Made by a program: the position numbers and the translations under genes. Below, piece after piece: positions 1 through 9,105 of a stretch of 20,560 bases of DNA. Source of the DNA: a virus; IMG/VR virus record IMGVR_UViG_3300048065_000272, positions 1 to 20,560 of that record, one strand, 5' to 3'. Every line of letters starts with the position of its first letter. The first letter of the stretch is position 1. The notes beneath the pieces are model-generated. The model saw only the letters and a program-made list of their open reading frames with translations. It had not been told where the DNA came from and did no database searches.

Positions 1-3000
1 GTTCAATCATGGCTTCTTCGTTAAGCCTGTTCGCGCTTTCTGAAGAGTCGTAGATGAATGTCTTTCCATCACGGACGGTGCGTATCTTGGTAAATGTTTT
101 CCCGCCATACCCTTGAGGAGACTGACGTAGGAAAGATTGGACACGCCCAACAGTCTTGTCACTTACGTCACGACCAGAGCCTGCACGACCATTCCCCATA
201 GTCACGTTTCTAAGGTTTTGCTGAACGCGGCCAATATGTTCGCCGTGACCTTCCTTAATTGACTTCTCGTCTATGTCTATCGCGCTGGTTGTACGTGTGG
301 CTAACTGGCGCACACTGTACTGGTTGCCCATAGGATCGGTAGCCATGTACTTTTGTTGTTGTAAGAACCTATCAAGCATTGCATCTGCTTGAGTACGGAC
401 TAGCTTTATAGCTGTCTCTCTGTTTAACTTGCCAGACCTCATAAGGTTGCGAATAGAAGCTTCCTTAAATCCAGTCCATTCTGTCTGCATTTCTTTAGGC
501 AGGGTGGCAATTTGCTCTTGCACAAAACGAGGCATGAAGTCCCCGTCGTCTGGAGAAGGCAGTATGCCTTTCTGTGCGTTAGCCCAAAACTCAGATACTA
601 GATTATAGAACTCGCCTTCACCATGACGGTTCTTTACTACCTCTAGCATATCTTCAATAGTCGCAAGACCCATGAACTCGTTTTCCAAGTCCATTGCGTA
701 CCGACCAACTGAGCGGTTGCGCCACTCTCGGTGTGCTTGTTTCGCTTGCGGCTGAATGGAGTCGCCAACGATTGACTCAATTAAAGCGTCTGCAATTGCT
801 TCGTCGAACAACTCATCTCCGATGCCGTTATCAGATTGAGTTCTGTTTAATATGGAGTTCCACTCTTGCTCACCGCGAATGATGTTGACGGTATCTCTGA
901 ATATAGCTCGACGAGCTTCGACAGCTTCTGTGCCTTTACCCTTTGGCATAGCTCCGATTATTGCTGAAGACTTTGCTTTAGGTAGACCAAGGCTGTTAAA
1001 CTCTCTGCGTATATTAGCAAGCGTAGGAGAAAACTCTACGTCTATAAACTCGTTGATCTGTGTCTCTACATCAATGACAGGCTCTGGCGCTGGTGTCGGT
1101 GCAGTTTCAGCACTAGCTTCTGCCGTTCCTTCTGGAGTAGATACAGCCTCTTGATTAGGGTTAGCAACCGCATCTGTAGATTGCTTTTGCTCTTCAGCAA
1201 TCTGGTTAATAAGACTTTGTTGCTCCTCTTTTAGCGCGACAGCTTCGTTGTCTATGTCTGTCACTCTTTTTTGCAGAGTCAAAAGTTCTGGGTTAGGCGA
1301 GCCATCCTCAAGAGTTTCAGGCATGTTAGCCATCTCACGCTCAAGGCGCTTACGTTCGTAGGCAATGCTTCCCTTTTTACGCCCGTCAAGCCGCTGGTTG
1401 TTCTGATCCAGACGCTCTTGTGCAGACAATGTTACGTCTGCTTCTGGGGCGGCTTCTTCGGCTACAGGGCTTGCCGCGTCAGCAACTGTTTCTTCATTTG
1501 GTGTGGGGCGGAACTGCTGTCCCTCTACGTCTGCTCCTTCAGGCTCATCAAGTTCTACACGAGCCGCAGGAGTTTCTGTGGCAGGGCTTACTGTAAAGCC
1601 TTCTCCGTCTATAGCGCGGTCAAGTAGCTCATTAGGCTGATCAAAGATGTCGTCGATCCTTGAAGCCGCCATGCTGTCGCCAGCACTAAGTTGGCTTCGC
1701 GCTCTACCAACAAAGTCTTGGTAGCCGTTTTCTCCATCGCGTTGAGCCTTTTGCAAGCGCTCAAGCTCAGGACTTGTTGTTTGTCCTGCCGCTTGTAGCT
1801 TGGCTGTCTCAGCTTCTATCGCAACTTGGTTTTGTTCTCGTGTTTGAGGCCATCTGCTTACGAAGTCTATGCGTTGAAGCTTGCGCTGTACTGCATTTAT
1901 AGGACCGCGCTCTGCTTTTTCAGCACCCTCTGCGTCTCCCTCATCAATAAGGGACTGGCGATCTTTACGCCGACCATCAAGTTCTTCTTCCGTCTTGAGT
2001 TTCAGAGTAGCTAAGACCTCCGCTTCACCAGCTTCATTGAAGTCGATGGGAGGGTTTTCATCTTCAAGCATGTTTGTGCGAGGTGTGGGCTGAAGTTGTA
2101 GGTTGCCCTCTGGTGTTACCCTGCCAGCCGCGTTTGCCGCACGGTCAGCCATGCCGCGAGTAATGGAGTTTCGGTTTAGATTTGAACCAACCTTATCGCT
2201 AAGTTGTTTTATGCCTTCGTCGTCTAATTGAGTGATGCCTTTATTGCCAGCTTTTCTAGCGTTCGTGTCTGAAAGCATCTTGCCCAGAAAAGGAACCTTG
2301 CTCGCGCCTGGTATGTTAGGAGTAACTGCACCACCTAAACCAAATGCGCCACCCAATGCGCCGCCTGTTACCGCGCCGCCTAAAGCCGCGCCACCCGCAC
2401 GTAGCAAGCTAACGTCGTCTTGTAACCCAAGACCTACGTTTCTGTTCTGTATGCCGATGTCGGCAATACCTTCAGTTATACCACTAGCTACAGCCTCTCC
2501 TGTTGCACCGCTTTTTATAGCGGCCCCCATAGCTTTCTGAGAAATCTGAGATTTGGTCAAACCCTTAGCCGCAGTTCCAGCGGCTAAACGAGCCGCCTGT
2601 CCACCAGCACCGAAACCAATAAGGTTCAGCGGGTCAGCTAACATTGCCGCGCCAGTTTCAAGGATAGCCTCGCCAGCGCCATCCACCCCGAAAGGTAGCT
2701 GGTCGTACACTTGCTGTATTCTGGCTAACCGTTTGGTCTGAGAGTCTGAAGAATTGTATGCGTCGTAAACGTCTTTACCGATAGAGATACTGTTGTTGTT
2801 TCTCCAACGTCTATCGTTTAGGTAATACTCAATGACCTCATCCGAACCGCTGAAAGACTTGCCGTCTCTTTGTCCGTAGTAGTCATACAGGTCTTTTAAG
2901 AACCTGTTATCGCTGAGAAGGTTCTTAGCAGTTTCTGCTGTTAGATTAGATGCATAGTCAGTAGCTGTGTAGTCTGAACCCGTGTCAGTAGGGGTGTTGA

Positions 3001-3040
3001 TGAGTCCATCAAGACCTTTGCCTTTGTGTACGTATGGCAC
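1..3040 (-). CDS. Very large internal/ejection-type virion protein (3' end cut by window)
   Basis: Open frame of 1,013 codons running off the left edge, so the C-terminus is missing. I chose the GTG start at 3040: an in-frame TGA lies seven codons upstream, no ATG or TTG falls between, and a GGAG sits seven bases before it. Residues ~1-115 are polar. Residues ~120-245 are Gly/Ala-rich with amphipathic helices (ADPLNLIGFGAGG near 135-147, GGAALGGAVTGGALGG near 216-231). From memory, this type of segment occurs in large ejection or internal virion proteins of marine podoviruses. A long acidic, Gln/Glu-rich helical section follows, with a probable coiled coil (LKEEQQSLINQIAEEQKQ, ~1180-1235). 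No lysozyme or transglycosylase motif is visible in the part present. It is the last gene of a run of virion genes, which fits a DNA-ejection role. That role is inferred from context and composition. A polyvalent or other large virion protein is the alternative. Confidence 0.8.
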   Translation of the reverse strand, partial: MPYVHKGKGLDGLINTPTDTGSDYTATDYASNLTAETAKNLLSDNRFLKDLYDYYGQRDGKSFSGSDEVIEYYLNDRRWRNNNSISIGKDVYDAYNSSDSQTKRLARIQQVYDQLPFGVDGAGEAILETGAAMLADPLNLIGFGAGGQAARLAAGTAAKGLTKSQISQKAMGAAIKSGATGEAVASGITEGIADIGIQNRNVGLGLQDDVSLLRAGGAALGGAVTGGALGGAFGLGGAVTPNIPGASKVPFLGKMLSDTNARKAGNKGITQLDDEGIKQLSDKVGSNLNRNSITRGMADRAANAAGRVTPEGNLQLQPTPRTNMLEDENPPIDFNEAGEAEVLATLKLKTEEELDGRRKDRQSLIDEGDAEGAEKAERGPINAVQRKLQRIDFVSRWPQTREQNQVAIEAETAKLQAAGQTTSPELERLQKAQRDGENGYQDFVGRARSQLSAGDSMAASRIDDIFDQPNELLDRAIDGEGFTVSPATETPAARVELDEPEGADVEGQQFRPTPNEETVADAASPVAEEAAPEADVTLSAQERLDQNNQRLDGRKKGSIAYERKRLEREMANMPETLEDGSPNPELLTLQKRVTDIDNEAVALKEEQQSLINQIAEEQKQSTDAVANPNQEAVSTPEGTAEASAETAPTPAPEPVIDVETQINEFIDVEFSPTLANIRREFNSLGLPKAKSSAIIGAMPKGKGTEAVEARRAIFRDTVNIIRGEQEWNSILNRTQSDNGIGDELFDEAIADALIESIVGDSIQPQAKQAHREWRNRSVGRYAMDLENEFMGLATIEDMLEVVKNRHGEGEFYNLVSEFWANAQKGILPSPDDGDFMPRFVQEQIATLPKEMQTEWTGFKEASIRNLMRSGKLNRETAIKLVRTQADAMLDRFLQQQKYMATDPMGNQYSVRQLATRTTSAIDIDEKSIKEGHGEHIGRVQQNLRNVTMGNGRAGSGRDVSDKTVGRVQSFLRQSPQGYGGKTFTKIRTVRDGKTFIYDSSESANRLNEEAMIE

Positions 3041-3041
3041 T

Positions 3042-3090
3042 GCGATACTCCAGTTTTCTCAGTGGTTGTTACTAAGAACAAGAGTATCGC
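3042..3090 (-). promoter_or_regulatory. Long-range stem covering the ribosome binding site of the >1,013-residue gene
   Basis: A perfect 9-bp inverted repeat joins 3082-3090 and 3042-3050 (minus strand GCGATACTC and GAGTATCGC), with one more possible G-U pair and a loop of about 30 bases. The 3' arm includes the GAG of the Shine-Dalgarno sequence and ends one base before the GTG start. If formed in the mRNA, it would hide the ribosome binding site. The repeat is seen directly. A regulatory role is inference. Confidence 0.55.
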
Positions 3091-3100
3091 TATTTTTTTT

Positions 3101-3119
3101 AGTAGTCGTCCCTACTACT
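3101..3119 (-). other. Small hairpin with GGGACG loop at the end of the 742-residue gene
   Basis: Minus strand AGTAGT - AGGGACG - ACTACT: six perfect base pairs around a seven-base loop, overlapping the TAG stop of the upstream gene. It is followed on the minus strand by eight A residues, so it is not an ordinary intrinsic terminator for this transcript. The loop sequence recurs after the capsid and scaffold genes. It may be an RNA processing site or a protein-binding site; the function is unknown. Confidence 0.5.
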
Positions 3120-5343
3120 TATTGGGGTCATCGCTAAAGTTGGAGGCGTTTAATCCATACGAAGACGCACCTGGCGCACCAACAAGTTCATAGAAAGCGC
3201 GGTCAGAAATCGCCGTCCCTTGGTCTCTATAGGCTTGTGCCATTTGCATGACTACACTACTAAGCCAATCGGCTGGTGTATCGAATGGGCCGTTAGGTCT
3301 GATCCCGATAGTTGGGTCAGGGGTGAAGCCGTACACCATGTCTGTCTTATTGTTAATCCCAGAAAACGCCATCCGCATTTGCGTTGACGGGTTAAAGCCT
3401 TGCGGTCTGTTCGGGTTCGGGGTCATCGGCGGTAGCTGTCTGACCGAACTTTGAGAGACAGGAGTAAGGGAGCCAGACTTCTGATCGTATTTGTAGAATT
3501 TACCCACTGCCAGAGGCTCACCATTAGTGTCCTTGAATTGATCTGAACCATTAAGGGCTTTGTACGTATTGTTACTGCTTCCAAACAACTCAAGTGTTGG
3601 GTGTCTAATAACTGAAGGACGACCCGTACTGTTCTTGGGGTCAGCAAGTATCTGACTAACTTTTTCAAGAACTCTATTTGTTACCTCGTTATGCTTGGTG
3701 GTTATTTCAGACTCGGTTAAACCTCTGAAAGCTCCCTTGCTTTGCAAAGTTTTACGTAAGTCTAAGTCAATCTGGTTTACCAGAGCTTCTACGATCTGTT
3801 GCTTTTTAGCAATGACCTGTTCTTGGCTGTCTCCAAACTTCAATGTGGTAGTGAAGATTGTCTCAATTGCTTCCGCAAACTCTTTGTCGTAGGCTTCTTC
3901 TTGGTTAGAATAGTAAACCTCCAAGTCTGAACCTGGCGGGATAGCGTTAGTAGTGAACTCGGCTCTGACCTCCGCCTGAAATGCAACACTTGACTGTATC
4001 AATTTGGTAGCCACGAGGTAGTTCAGCATTTCACGAGCATCATCTACGGTTCCGCTCGTCAATTTATCCTCTCCGAACCTGGCCTTCAATTCACTTGCAA
4101 CACCAAAGGCATCTTTAGTCATAACGTAATTTGCGGCGACCTCTGTCATTACGGCAAACCCTGCGCCGCCTTCTGCAAACTCAGGCATGCCAGCAAGTGT
4201 ATCTACCCGTTTCTTAGCAAGCTCAAGTGCCGCTTCAACCTTTGAATCTATCTTGACTTGCTCTGCGTCCCACTCCGTCTGGTACTGAGTGCCTATAGCT
4301 CTCTCAGCGGCTTCTATCCATTTCTTGAACTCTGGGTCTTGAGCGTTGGCGGCGATAGGTAGGTCATAAGTTTCACGAGCCATGTTGTAGGCTTGAAGCA
4401 CATCTGCGTCGTCGTACCCTTTCGCCGCCACAGTTTTTGCAAACTCACTATCCTTTGAAAGAATGTGAGTGCTGAACTCTCTTTCGTTCAACTCTACTTT
4501 GGCAGAGTTTGCTTGAGATTGCCTTGTTAAGAGAGACGCTACAATGCTTGCATGCAAGGTTTTATATTCGTCGCTGTCTTTACCAAGGTTATACTTTGAC
4601 CCAGCAATTATTTCTGAAGCCAAGCTTCCGATTTGATCTTCACTCATGTGCCTTAGTTTTTCGCCGCTGTAGCCCACCACCAGCTTGCTTGCGTCGGCTG
4701 TGGCTGTAGCCGTCAGTTCGTCTTGCTTCCTTTGGATTTCTATACCAATCAAAGTTTGCTTCCATGATGGTACGCTGTTAGCGTCCATTATCTTTTCGGC
4801 AGTCGCAACATCATTTACGTTCTTCAACGGGCCATTCAAGTAATCTTGAACAGCTTGTGTTCTAATCTGGGCATGCTGTTCAGGAATGTTTTGAGAGCGG
4901 CGTTCCCACATTGACTCCGCCATTTCTGGTCTGTCTGGAAAACCCGCTATCCAGTCTTTCTTTAACTTGACAAGTTCTTTTTCGTCAGTGACATCAACAT
5001 TCGAGTGGTAGCCCAAAAAGCTATTCCAACTTTCATCAGCCTTTTTACGGTCTTCCATCACTTTCGCTTCTTCTGCGCCGCGAGTGTTCAAAGCCAGTAC
5101 GTTGTTTCTGTCAGCAAGTTCCTTCATCATCGCGCCAGAAGGTAGGTCGCGCAAAAAGAAAGCGTCGCCGCCAGCAAGACTCCGACGAAAACCGTCCAGT
5201 TCTTTTGCGGTTACATCTTCCCCCATAGAAGCCTTCATCTTGCGGTATGCTAAGAAGTCTTCTCTGTTCTTTTTGCGCTTGTCATAGATGCGATCTTCTT
5301 GTTTCGTGAACGCATCATTGGCTGACGTAAAAAACTTTGCCAT
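3115..5343 (-). CDS. Large helical internal virion protein, putative
   Basis: 742 residues, ATG start, ten bases after the preceding 307-residue gene, with only a weak AGG upstream. The protein is charged and almost wholly alpha-helical by eye, with no signal peptide or convincing membrane segment. The N-terminus (~1-35) is strongly basic and charged (DKRKKNREDFLAYRKMKAS). Long Glu/Ala/Lys-rich helices follow, and the C-terminal ~120 residues are Pro/Asn/Gly-rich and probably less ordered. I recognise no enzymatic motif. It sits between a coiled-coil 307-residue protein and a giant Gly/Ala-rich protein, an arrangement like the internal-protein block of T7-type phages (gp14, gp15, gp16). A role in the ejection channel is therefore a reasonable inference from position and size, but there is no sequence proof. 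Confidence 0.75.
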   Translation of the reverse strand: MAKFFTSANDAFTKQEDRIYDKRKKNREDFLAYRKMKASMGEDVTAKELDGFRRSLAGGDAFFLRDLPSGAMMKELADRNNVLALNTRGAEEAKVMEDRKKADESWNSFLGYHSNVDVTDEKELVKLKKDWIAGFPDRPEMAESMWERRSQNIPEQHAQIRTQAVQDYLNGPLKNVNDVATAEKIMDANSVPSWKQTLIGIEIQRKQDELTATATADASKLVVGYSGEKLRHMSEDQIGSLASEIIAGSKYNLGKDSDEYKTLHASIVASLLTRQSQANSAKVELNEREFSTHILSKDSEFAKTVAAKGYDDADVLQAYNMARETYDLPIAANAQDPEFKKWIEAAERAIGTQYQTEWDAEQVKIDSKVEAALELAKKRVDTLAGMPEFAEGGAGFAVMTEVAANYVMTKDAFGVASELKARFGEDKLTSGTVDDAREMLNYLVATKLIQSSVAFQAEVRAEFTTNAIPPGSDLEVYYSNQEEAYDKEFAEAIETIFTTTLKFGDSQEQVIAKKQQIVEALVNQIDLDLRKTLQSKGAFRGLTESEITTKHNEVTNRVLEKVSQILADPKNSTGRPSVIRHPTLELFGSSNNTYKALNGSDQFKDTNGEPLAVGKFYKYDQKSGSLTPVSQSSVRQLPPMTPNPNRPQGFNPSTQMRMAFSGINNKTDMVYGFTPDPTIGIRPNGPFDTPADWLSSVVMQMAQAYRDQGTAISDRAFYELVGAPGASSYGLNASNFSDDPNK

Positions 5344-5353
5344 ATTTGTTTAC

Positions 5354-6277
5354 CTATTTACCACTATTGGAAAGGCCAAGCCGTTCTATTCTTGCTTGTA
5401 GGTCATTTATTGTCTGTTGTTGTTCCGCAATTTTAACATCGTTAGGGTTTTCGTAATCACCCTTGCCAAGTAGGAAGTCCATGTTCCCACCATACTTTCC
5501 AAGGTTTGCACGAGCCGTTCCTTCACCCGCCATGCTGTCTTCAGCGGTTTCTCCAACTTCACTGCGATATTCGCCCGCAGATTGCGAAGCATTACTGTAA
5601 GCTGAACCCGCGTTCGTAGGCAGGACATCTCGAAGGTTATCAATCCCAGTCTGATATCCCGCGCCAATGTCTGCGTATACGTTTTTGCGCCCGTCCATAA
5701 GCGTTTGCTGGTTAGTCCCAACTCTGTTAATAGCGGCATTGTAAGCCTCCTGATCCATCTTACGAAGCTCACTAGCATAAGTCCGAGAAAGGTCTCTTTG
5801 TTCATCTCTAAACCTATCCGATCTGTCCATGCCTTTTGATATTGCGTCAGCAAATCCTGTTGAGCTAACCCTGTCTATTGTTTCGTTCAAGTCGTCTTGA
5901 TACATACCACGTATTTGCTGGTAATTTTGGTTTATGTCGTTCTGGGTAACTGCTGGAAGTTGCCCCATAGCCGCACGAGCCTGGTTGATGGCTTGTTCAA
6001 GCAATTGTGAACGGTTCACAATTCCACCACGAAGAGACTGCTCTTCAGCGGCTCGTCGTTGTGCCAACTGTAGCTGTTGATTAGTGATAGCCTGCTGACG
6101 AGCCAAAGCATCTTCGTAGGCACGACGATCTTCCTTGGCCCTTTTCTGGGCTTCGTAGTAATCGTAACCAGCGCCTACTGTTTGCGCCCACATGCCCGCT
6201 CTTGTAGGGTCTCCGTTGGCATCAGTACCGTACAGAGAGTTCAAACCCTGCCCTAAAAATTCACCAATCCCAGCCAT
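5354..6277 (-). CDS. Coiled-coil internal virion protein, gp14-like by position
   Basis: 307 residues. The ATG is preceded by AGGAGAAGACG, a strong ribosome binding site overlapping the stop of the upstream gene nine bases away. The first ~38 residues are Gly/Ala-rich and mildly hydrophobic (GIGEFLGQGLNSLYG, TVGAGYDYY). A long heptad-like Gln/Ala/Arg helix follows at ~40-105 (QAITNQQLQLAQRRAAEEQS), then further helices to ~190. A short C-terminal coiled coil lies at ~285-303 (EQQQTINDLQARIERLGL). A small N-terminal hydrophobic patch plus long helices, placed just before two much larger helical proteins, resembles the smallest ejection protein of T7-like phages. This is analogy by architecture and gene order, not demonstrated homology. 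Confidence 0.72.
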   Translation of the reverse strand: MAGIGEFLGQGLNSLYGTDANGDPTRAGMWAQTVGAGYDYYEAQKRAKEDRRAYEDALARQQAITNQQLQLAQRRAAEEQSLRGGIVNRSQLLEQAINQARAAMGQLPAVTQNDINQNYQQIRGMYQDDLNETIDRVSSTGFADAISKGMDRSDRFRDEQRDLSRTYASELRKMDQEAYNAAINRVGTNQQTLMDGRKNVYADIGAGYQTGIDNLRDVLPTNAGSAYSNASQSAGEYRSEVGETAEDSMAGEGTARANLGKYGGNMDFLLGKGDYENPNDVKIAEQQQTINDLQARIERLGLSNSGK

Positions 6278-6286
6278 CGTCTTCTC

Positions 6287-7081
6287 CTATAGATACTTCA
6301 TTCCGAAACCAGAACGGGCTGTTGTAAGGTTACGTGACAGCGGACCACGAGCCGTGTACATGGCTTGAGGGTCATTCGGAGAGAACGCAATGATCTGCTG
6401 TTGCCCCGTAGTTGGCAAAACATAGTTCACGTCTGGAACAACTGACTGACCTGGACCTAGTTGTGGAATGTTTGGGTCAATCTGTAAGTCAGACTGACTC
6501 TGACCAACTGGTGTTTCCGTTTGCTCCGCACCAGGAGGAGCCATGTTTTCTACAACTTGGTCGTTACCGCCCAATGCTCTTGCTCCGAACCCCTGCTGTC
6601 CTTCACCGATTTCTCCGCCAGGTGTAGCAGAACCCATCTGCTGTTGTACCATAGCATCTTCAGAAACCTCCGAAGAATACCCAGCACCTTGCCCTTTTAA
6701 GAACTGACCACGCTTGTTGTTGTCGAAAGGTGTCATGCCAGTTAATACTGTTTCGTCTCCAAGGATTTTGTTCTTTCCTAAGAACTCCTTGTCAGCACTA
6801 GGGTCTCCAACATCTCTACGCTCTCCTTCACGAAACTCAGTAGACTGAGCCTCACTAAGAAAGTTTGTGATGTATTTGTAGTTAGGCACGTTTGATGGGT
6901 TGCTAGAGCTTACTTGCGAACCTCTGGGGCGGTAATTACTGCCTCCATTGTCATCTCCACCATTGTTATCGTTCGGGCCTTTAGGCCCGCCCCATGAAAC
7001 AGTTTTATTGGTTCCCTCAACGTAGCCTTGTGGTGGCCCTTGTGCTGGCCCACTTGGACCGCTTGTTCCTGAATCGCCCAT
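6287..7081 (-). CDS. Low-complexity virion-module protein with C-terminal GFG motif
   Basis: 264 residues, ATG start with AAGGAGAAG eight bases upstream. Residues 1-60 are Gly/Pro/Asn/Ser-rich and look disordered (GPSGPAQGPPQG). The middle (~65-150) is charged, and ~150-245 is rich in Gln, Pro and Gly. An internal QGFGARALGG lies at ~164-172. The last residues read ARSGFGMKYL. The two other virion-module proteins encoded just upstream (670 and 425 residues) also end in a GFG motif after an arginine. I recognise no domain and can assign no function. Composition and position suggest a minor or internal virion component. The short shared C-terminus is the only specific clue. Confidence 0.7.
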   Translation of the reverse strand: MGDSGTSGPSGPAQGPPQGYVEGTNKTVSWGGPKGPNDNNGGDDNGGSNYRPRGSQVSSSNPSNVPNYKYITNFLSEAQSTEFREGERRDVGDPSADKEFLGKNKILGDETVLTGMTPFDNNKRGQFLKGQGAGYSSEVSEDAMVQQQMGSATPGGEIGEGQQGFGARALGGNDQVVENMAPPGAEQTETPVGQSQSDLQIDPNIPQLGPGQSVVPDVNYVLPTTGQQQIIAFSPNDPQAMYTARGPLSRNLTTARSGFGMKYL

Positions 7082-7092
7082 AATCTTCTCCT

Positions 7093-9105
7093 TTAGCCAA
7101 ACATAATTCCGTTACCAAACCCAGCGCGTCTTGCGCCTCGGTCTATTTCGTTCTTGCTCGCTGTTCTAAATGTAGCAGAACCGTAGTCTCTGTTCTTCCC
7201 TCGCGTCAACATGCCTGCCCCTATACCACGTAAGCCACCGCCGCGTGTAGAGGCAGGGCTGTTGTACGATATCGGGTTAAGGACATTAGAAGAACTGTTC
7301 TGCCCTTCGTTTATGATGTTTTGTATCTGATCTCCGATTAGCTTCCAACTGTCACCAGAATTGTCGTTGCTGTCGTTGCTGTTGGTAGAGTTGACAGACT
7401 GGTTGGAAACAGGGCTGACTGCCGAAACACCGTCTTTGTCGTTATATGTTGCGGCAGTATTTGATACGTTAGTAGTACCAGCCATAGAGGTTGTGTTGCT
7501 TGGGATGGAACCAGACTTATTGTTTGCGAAAGATGTGGAGTCCCCAGAGCTACCAGAAGTGTTTGAGTGGACTGAAAAGTTAGACGAACTTTTGTTGTCT
7601 AAACTTTTTTGAGCGGCAGATTCCACTTGATTAGATATGTCTGATTGCAAGTCAGCGGTAGCCGAACCTTTTGGAGCCGCGCCTTTGCCAGAAGGCGACG
7701 TATTATTAGGTCCGTTGATATCTCCAGTATCCAAAGAAATACTGCCGACATTGACAGTATGATCAACTCCCTGTTCTGCGAGAATACCCCTAATCTCTTG
7801 GTTCATCATATCTTGCACTTTACCAACAGTCGCGCCTGTGATTGCCAGGTTGTTAGTCGCACCATATACGCCCTTTGCAAGTGGTCCTAACGCTTTGCTC
7901 GTTACGGGGTCTACAAACTGTCCAATCACTGGACCCATTATGTCGTAGTTCACATTCATATTCGCTCCTTTTGGAGCGTTGGGGTCATAGCCTGGTTGCG
8001 TGTAGTCGTAACTAGAAAGCGGAGCCATTGTGTCAAAATTAAAGCCAGATATTGCCGCACCTAGTTTTGGGTTTCCTTTCACAGTAGCCAAAACACTAGC
8101 ACCAGTCTTTGCCAGATTAGCCGCATTTTGCCCGACGTTCTGCCAACCAGACTTAATGCCTAAGTTCCCTTGTGCGTCTAAGCCAAATACATCACCAAAC
8201 AATCCCTTGCCGACTTTGCCAGTCTTACCGAACACGTTGTACCCGATGCCTGGTGTTCCTGTCTCAGCGTTAAACCCTCTAGCCATAGCGTCTACTATTT
8301 CTTGCTGGGTCATGTCAGGGTTGTTGTTTAGAATGTCGTTGACGTTTGGTGGCCCCATGAAGCCAAAGTTGTAGCCGCCCTTCATCGCGCCTGCTACAGC
8401 AGTCCTTCTGCCAAAATCTTCCAGAGCGGCCATACGCTCTGATTTAGACAGGCCGCTGTCTACGATACCTGTTCCAATCAGAGCGAGTTGTACGTTCGTG
8501 CTGTCCATTGGTGCGTTTGGATCGTAACCATTGTCTATCATGGTTTGGATTCTGTCAGCCAGCTTGCCTGCCGCGTTGTTGTTTTCGTTAATGTCACGGG
8601 CTGTGTTTAGGTCTTGCTGTGCTTGGCTCAATGTGGTGGTCGTACTACCGTCAGGGTTCTGCGTAGTAATGTTACCCATCTCGTCAACTGTTTGGTTTTG
8701 CGTATTAGCGTAGTTCTGCCCTACAGTGTTTGCCCAACCGCTCCAAGAGTCGGCTTCGGCCTTGCCAGCCGCCACCGCGTCATCAGCGGCTGATGATTTG
8801 TTATCGCTACTGCTACTGCTATTAGGACTGTCTTGATCCATGCCGTCTTCTCGGCCACCGCCACCGCTAGGACCAGCGTTGTTGTTTCCGCTACCCTGTT
8901 GACCATCTGGACCAGCAGACTGGTCGCCGCCTGGCCCGCCGTAGTCGTCGCCTTCGTCGTAGTAAGCTGGAACACCATGCACAGGCTTACCAGCACCGCC
9001 AAGAGCTTTTAACAGGTTTGCTTCTTCTTGGTTAATGTAGGCAAGCATATGCGGTTGGCCGCGAACATTAGTACGCCGAGGCGGGGAAAAAGTTTTTCCG
9101 TTCAT
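7093..9105 (-). CDS. Large Gly/Ser/Asn-rich virion-module protein with C-terminal GFG motif
   Basis: 670 residues. The ATG overlaps the TGA of the GNAT-like gene by four bases (ATGA), indicating translational coupling. Near the N-terminus, residues ~19-50 contain LAYINQEEANLLKALGG followed by GVPAYYD. I recall similar motifs in uncharacterised marine phage virion proteins, but this is from memory. Residues ~50-110 are a disordered Gly/Asp/Ser tract. The centre (~165-450) is more ordered, with Gly-rich helical stretches and two YDPNAP copies (194-199, 373-378). Residues ~455-610 are a second Ser/Asn/Thr-rich tract. The end is RRAGFGNGIMFG, matching the C-termini of its neighbours. No enzyme motif is visible. 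An ejection-associated or internal virion role is inferred from context. Confidence 0.72.
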   Translation of the reverse strand: MNGKTFSPPRRTNVRGQPHMLAYINQEEANLLKALGGAGKPVHGVPAYYDEGDDYGGPGGDQSAGPDGQQGSGNNNAGPSGGGGREDGMDQDSPNSSSSSDNKSSAADDAVAAGKAEADSWSGWANTVGQNYANTQNQTVDEMGNITTQNPDGSTTTTLSQAQQDLNTARDINENNNAAGKLADRIQTMIDNGYDPNAPMDSTNVQLALIGTGIVDSGLSKSERMAALEDFGRRTAVAGAMKGGYNFGFMGPPNVNDILNNNPDMTQQEIVDAMARGFNAETGTPGIGYNVFGKTGKVGKGLFGDVFGLDAQGNLGIKSGWQNVGQNAANLAKTGASVLATVKGNPKLGAAISGFNFDTMAPLSSYDYTQPGYDPNAPKGANMNVNYDIMGPVIGQFVDPVTSKALGPLAKGVYGATNNLAITGATVGKVQDMMNQEIRGILAEQGVDHTVNVGSISLDTGDINGPNNTSPSGKGAAPKGSATADLQSDISNQVESAAQKSLDNKSSSNFSVHSNTSGSSGDSTSFANNKSGSIPSNTTSMAGTTNVSNTAATYNDKDGVSAVSPVSNQSVNSTNSNDSNDNSGDSWKLIGDQIQNIINEGQNSSSNVLNPISYNSPASTRGGGLRGIGAGMLTRGKNRDYGSATFRTASKNEIDRGARRAGFGNGIMFG

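Noticed and set aside
1271-1627. Plus-strand open frame of 118 residues near the left end
   Set aside because: Antisense to the large minus-strand gene, which stays open through the whole region. The translation is Phe/Cys-rich and looks like a shadow.
3091-3119. Eight-T run next to a hairpin as a terminator
   Set aside because: On the minus strand, where the genes lie, the run is A8 after the hairpin. On the plus strand the T run precedes the hairpin. Neither arrangement is an intrinsic terminator.
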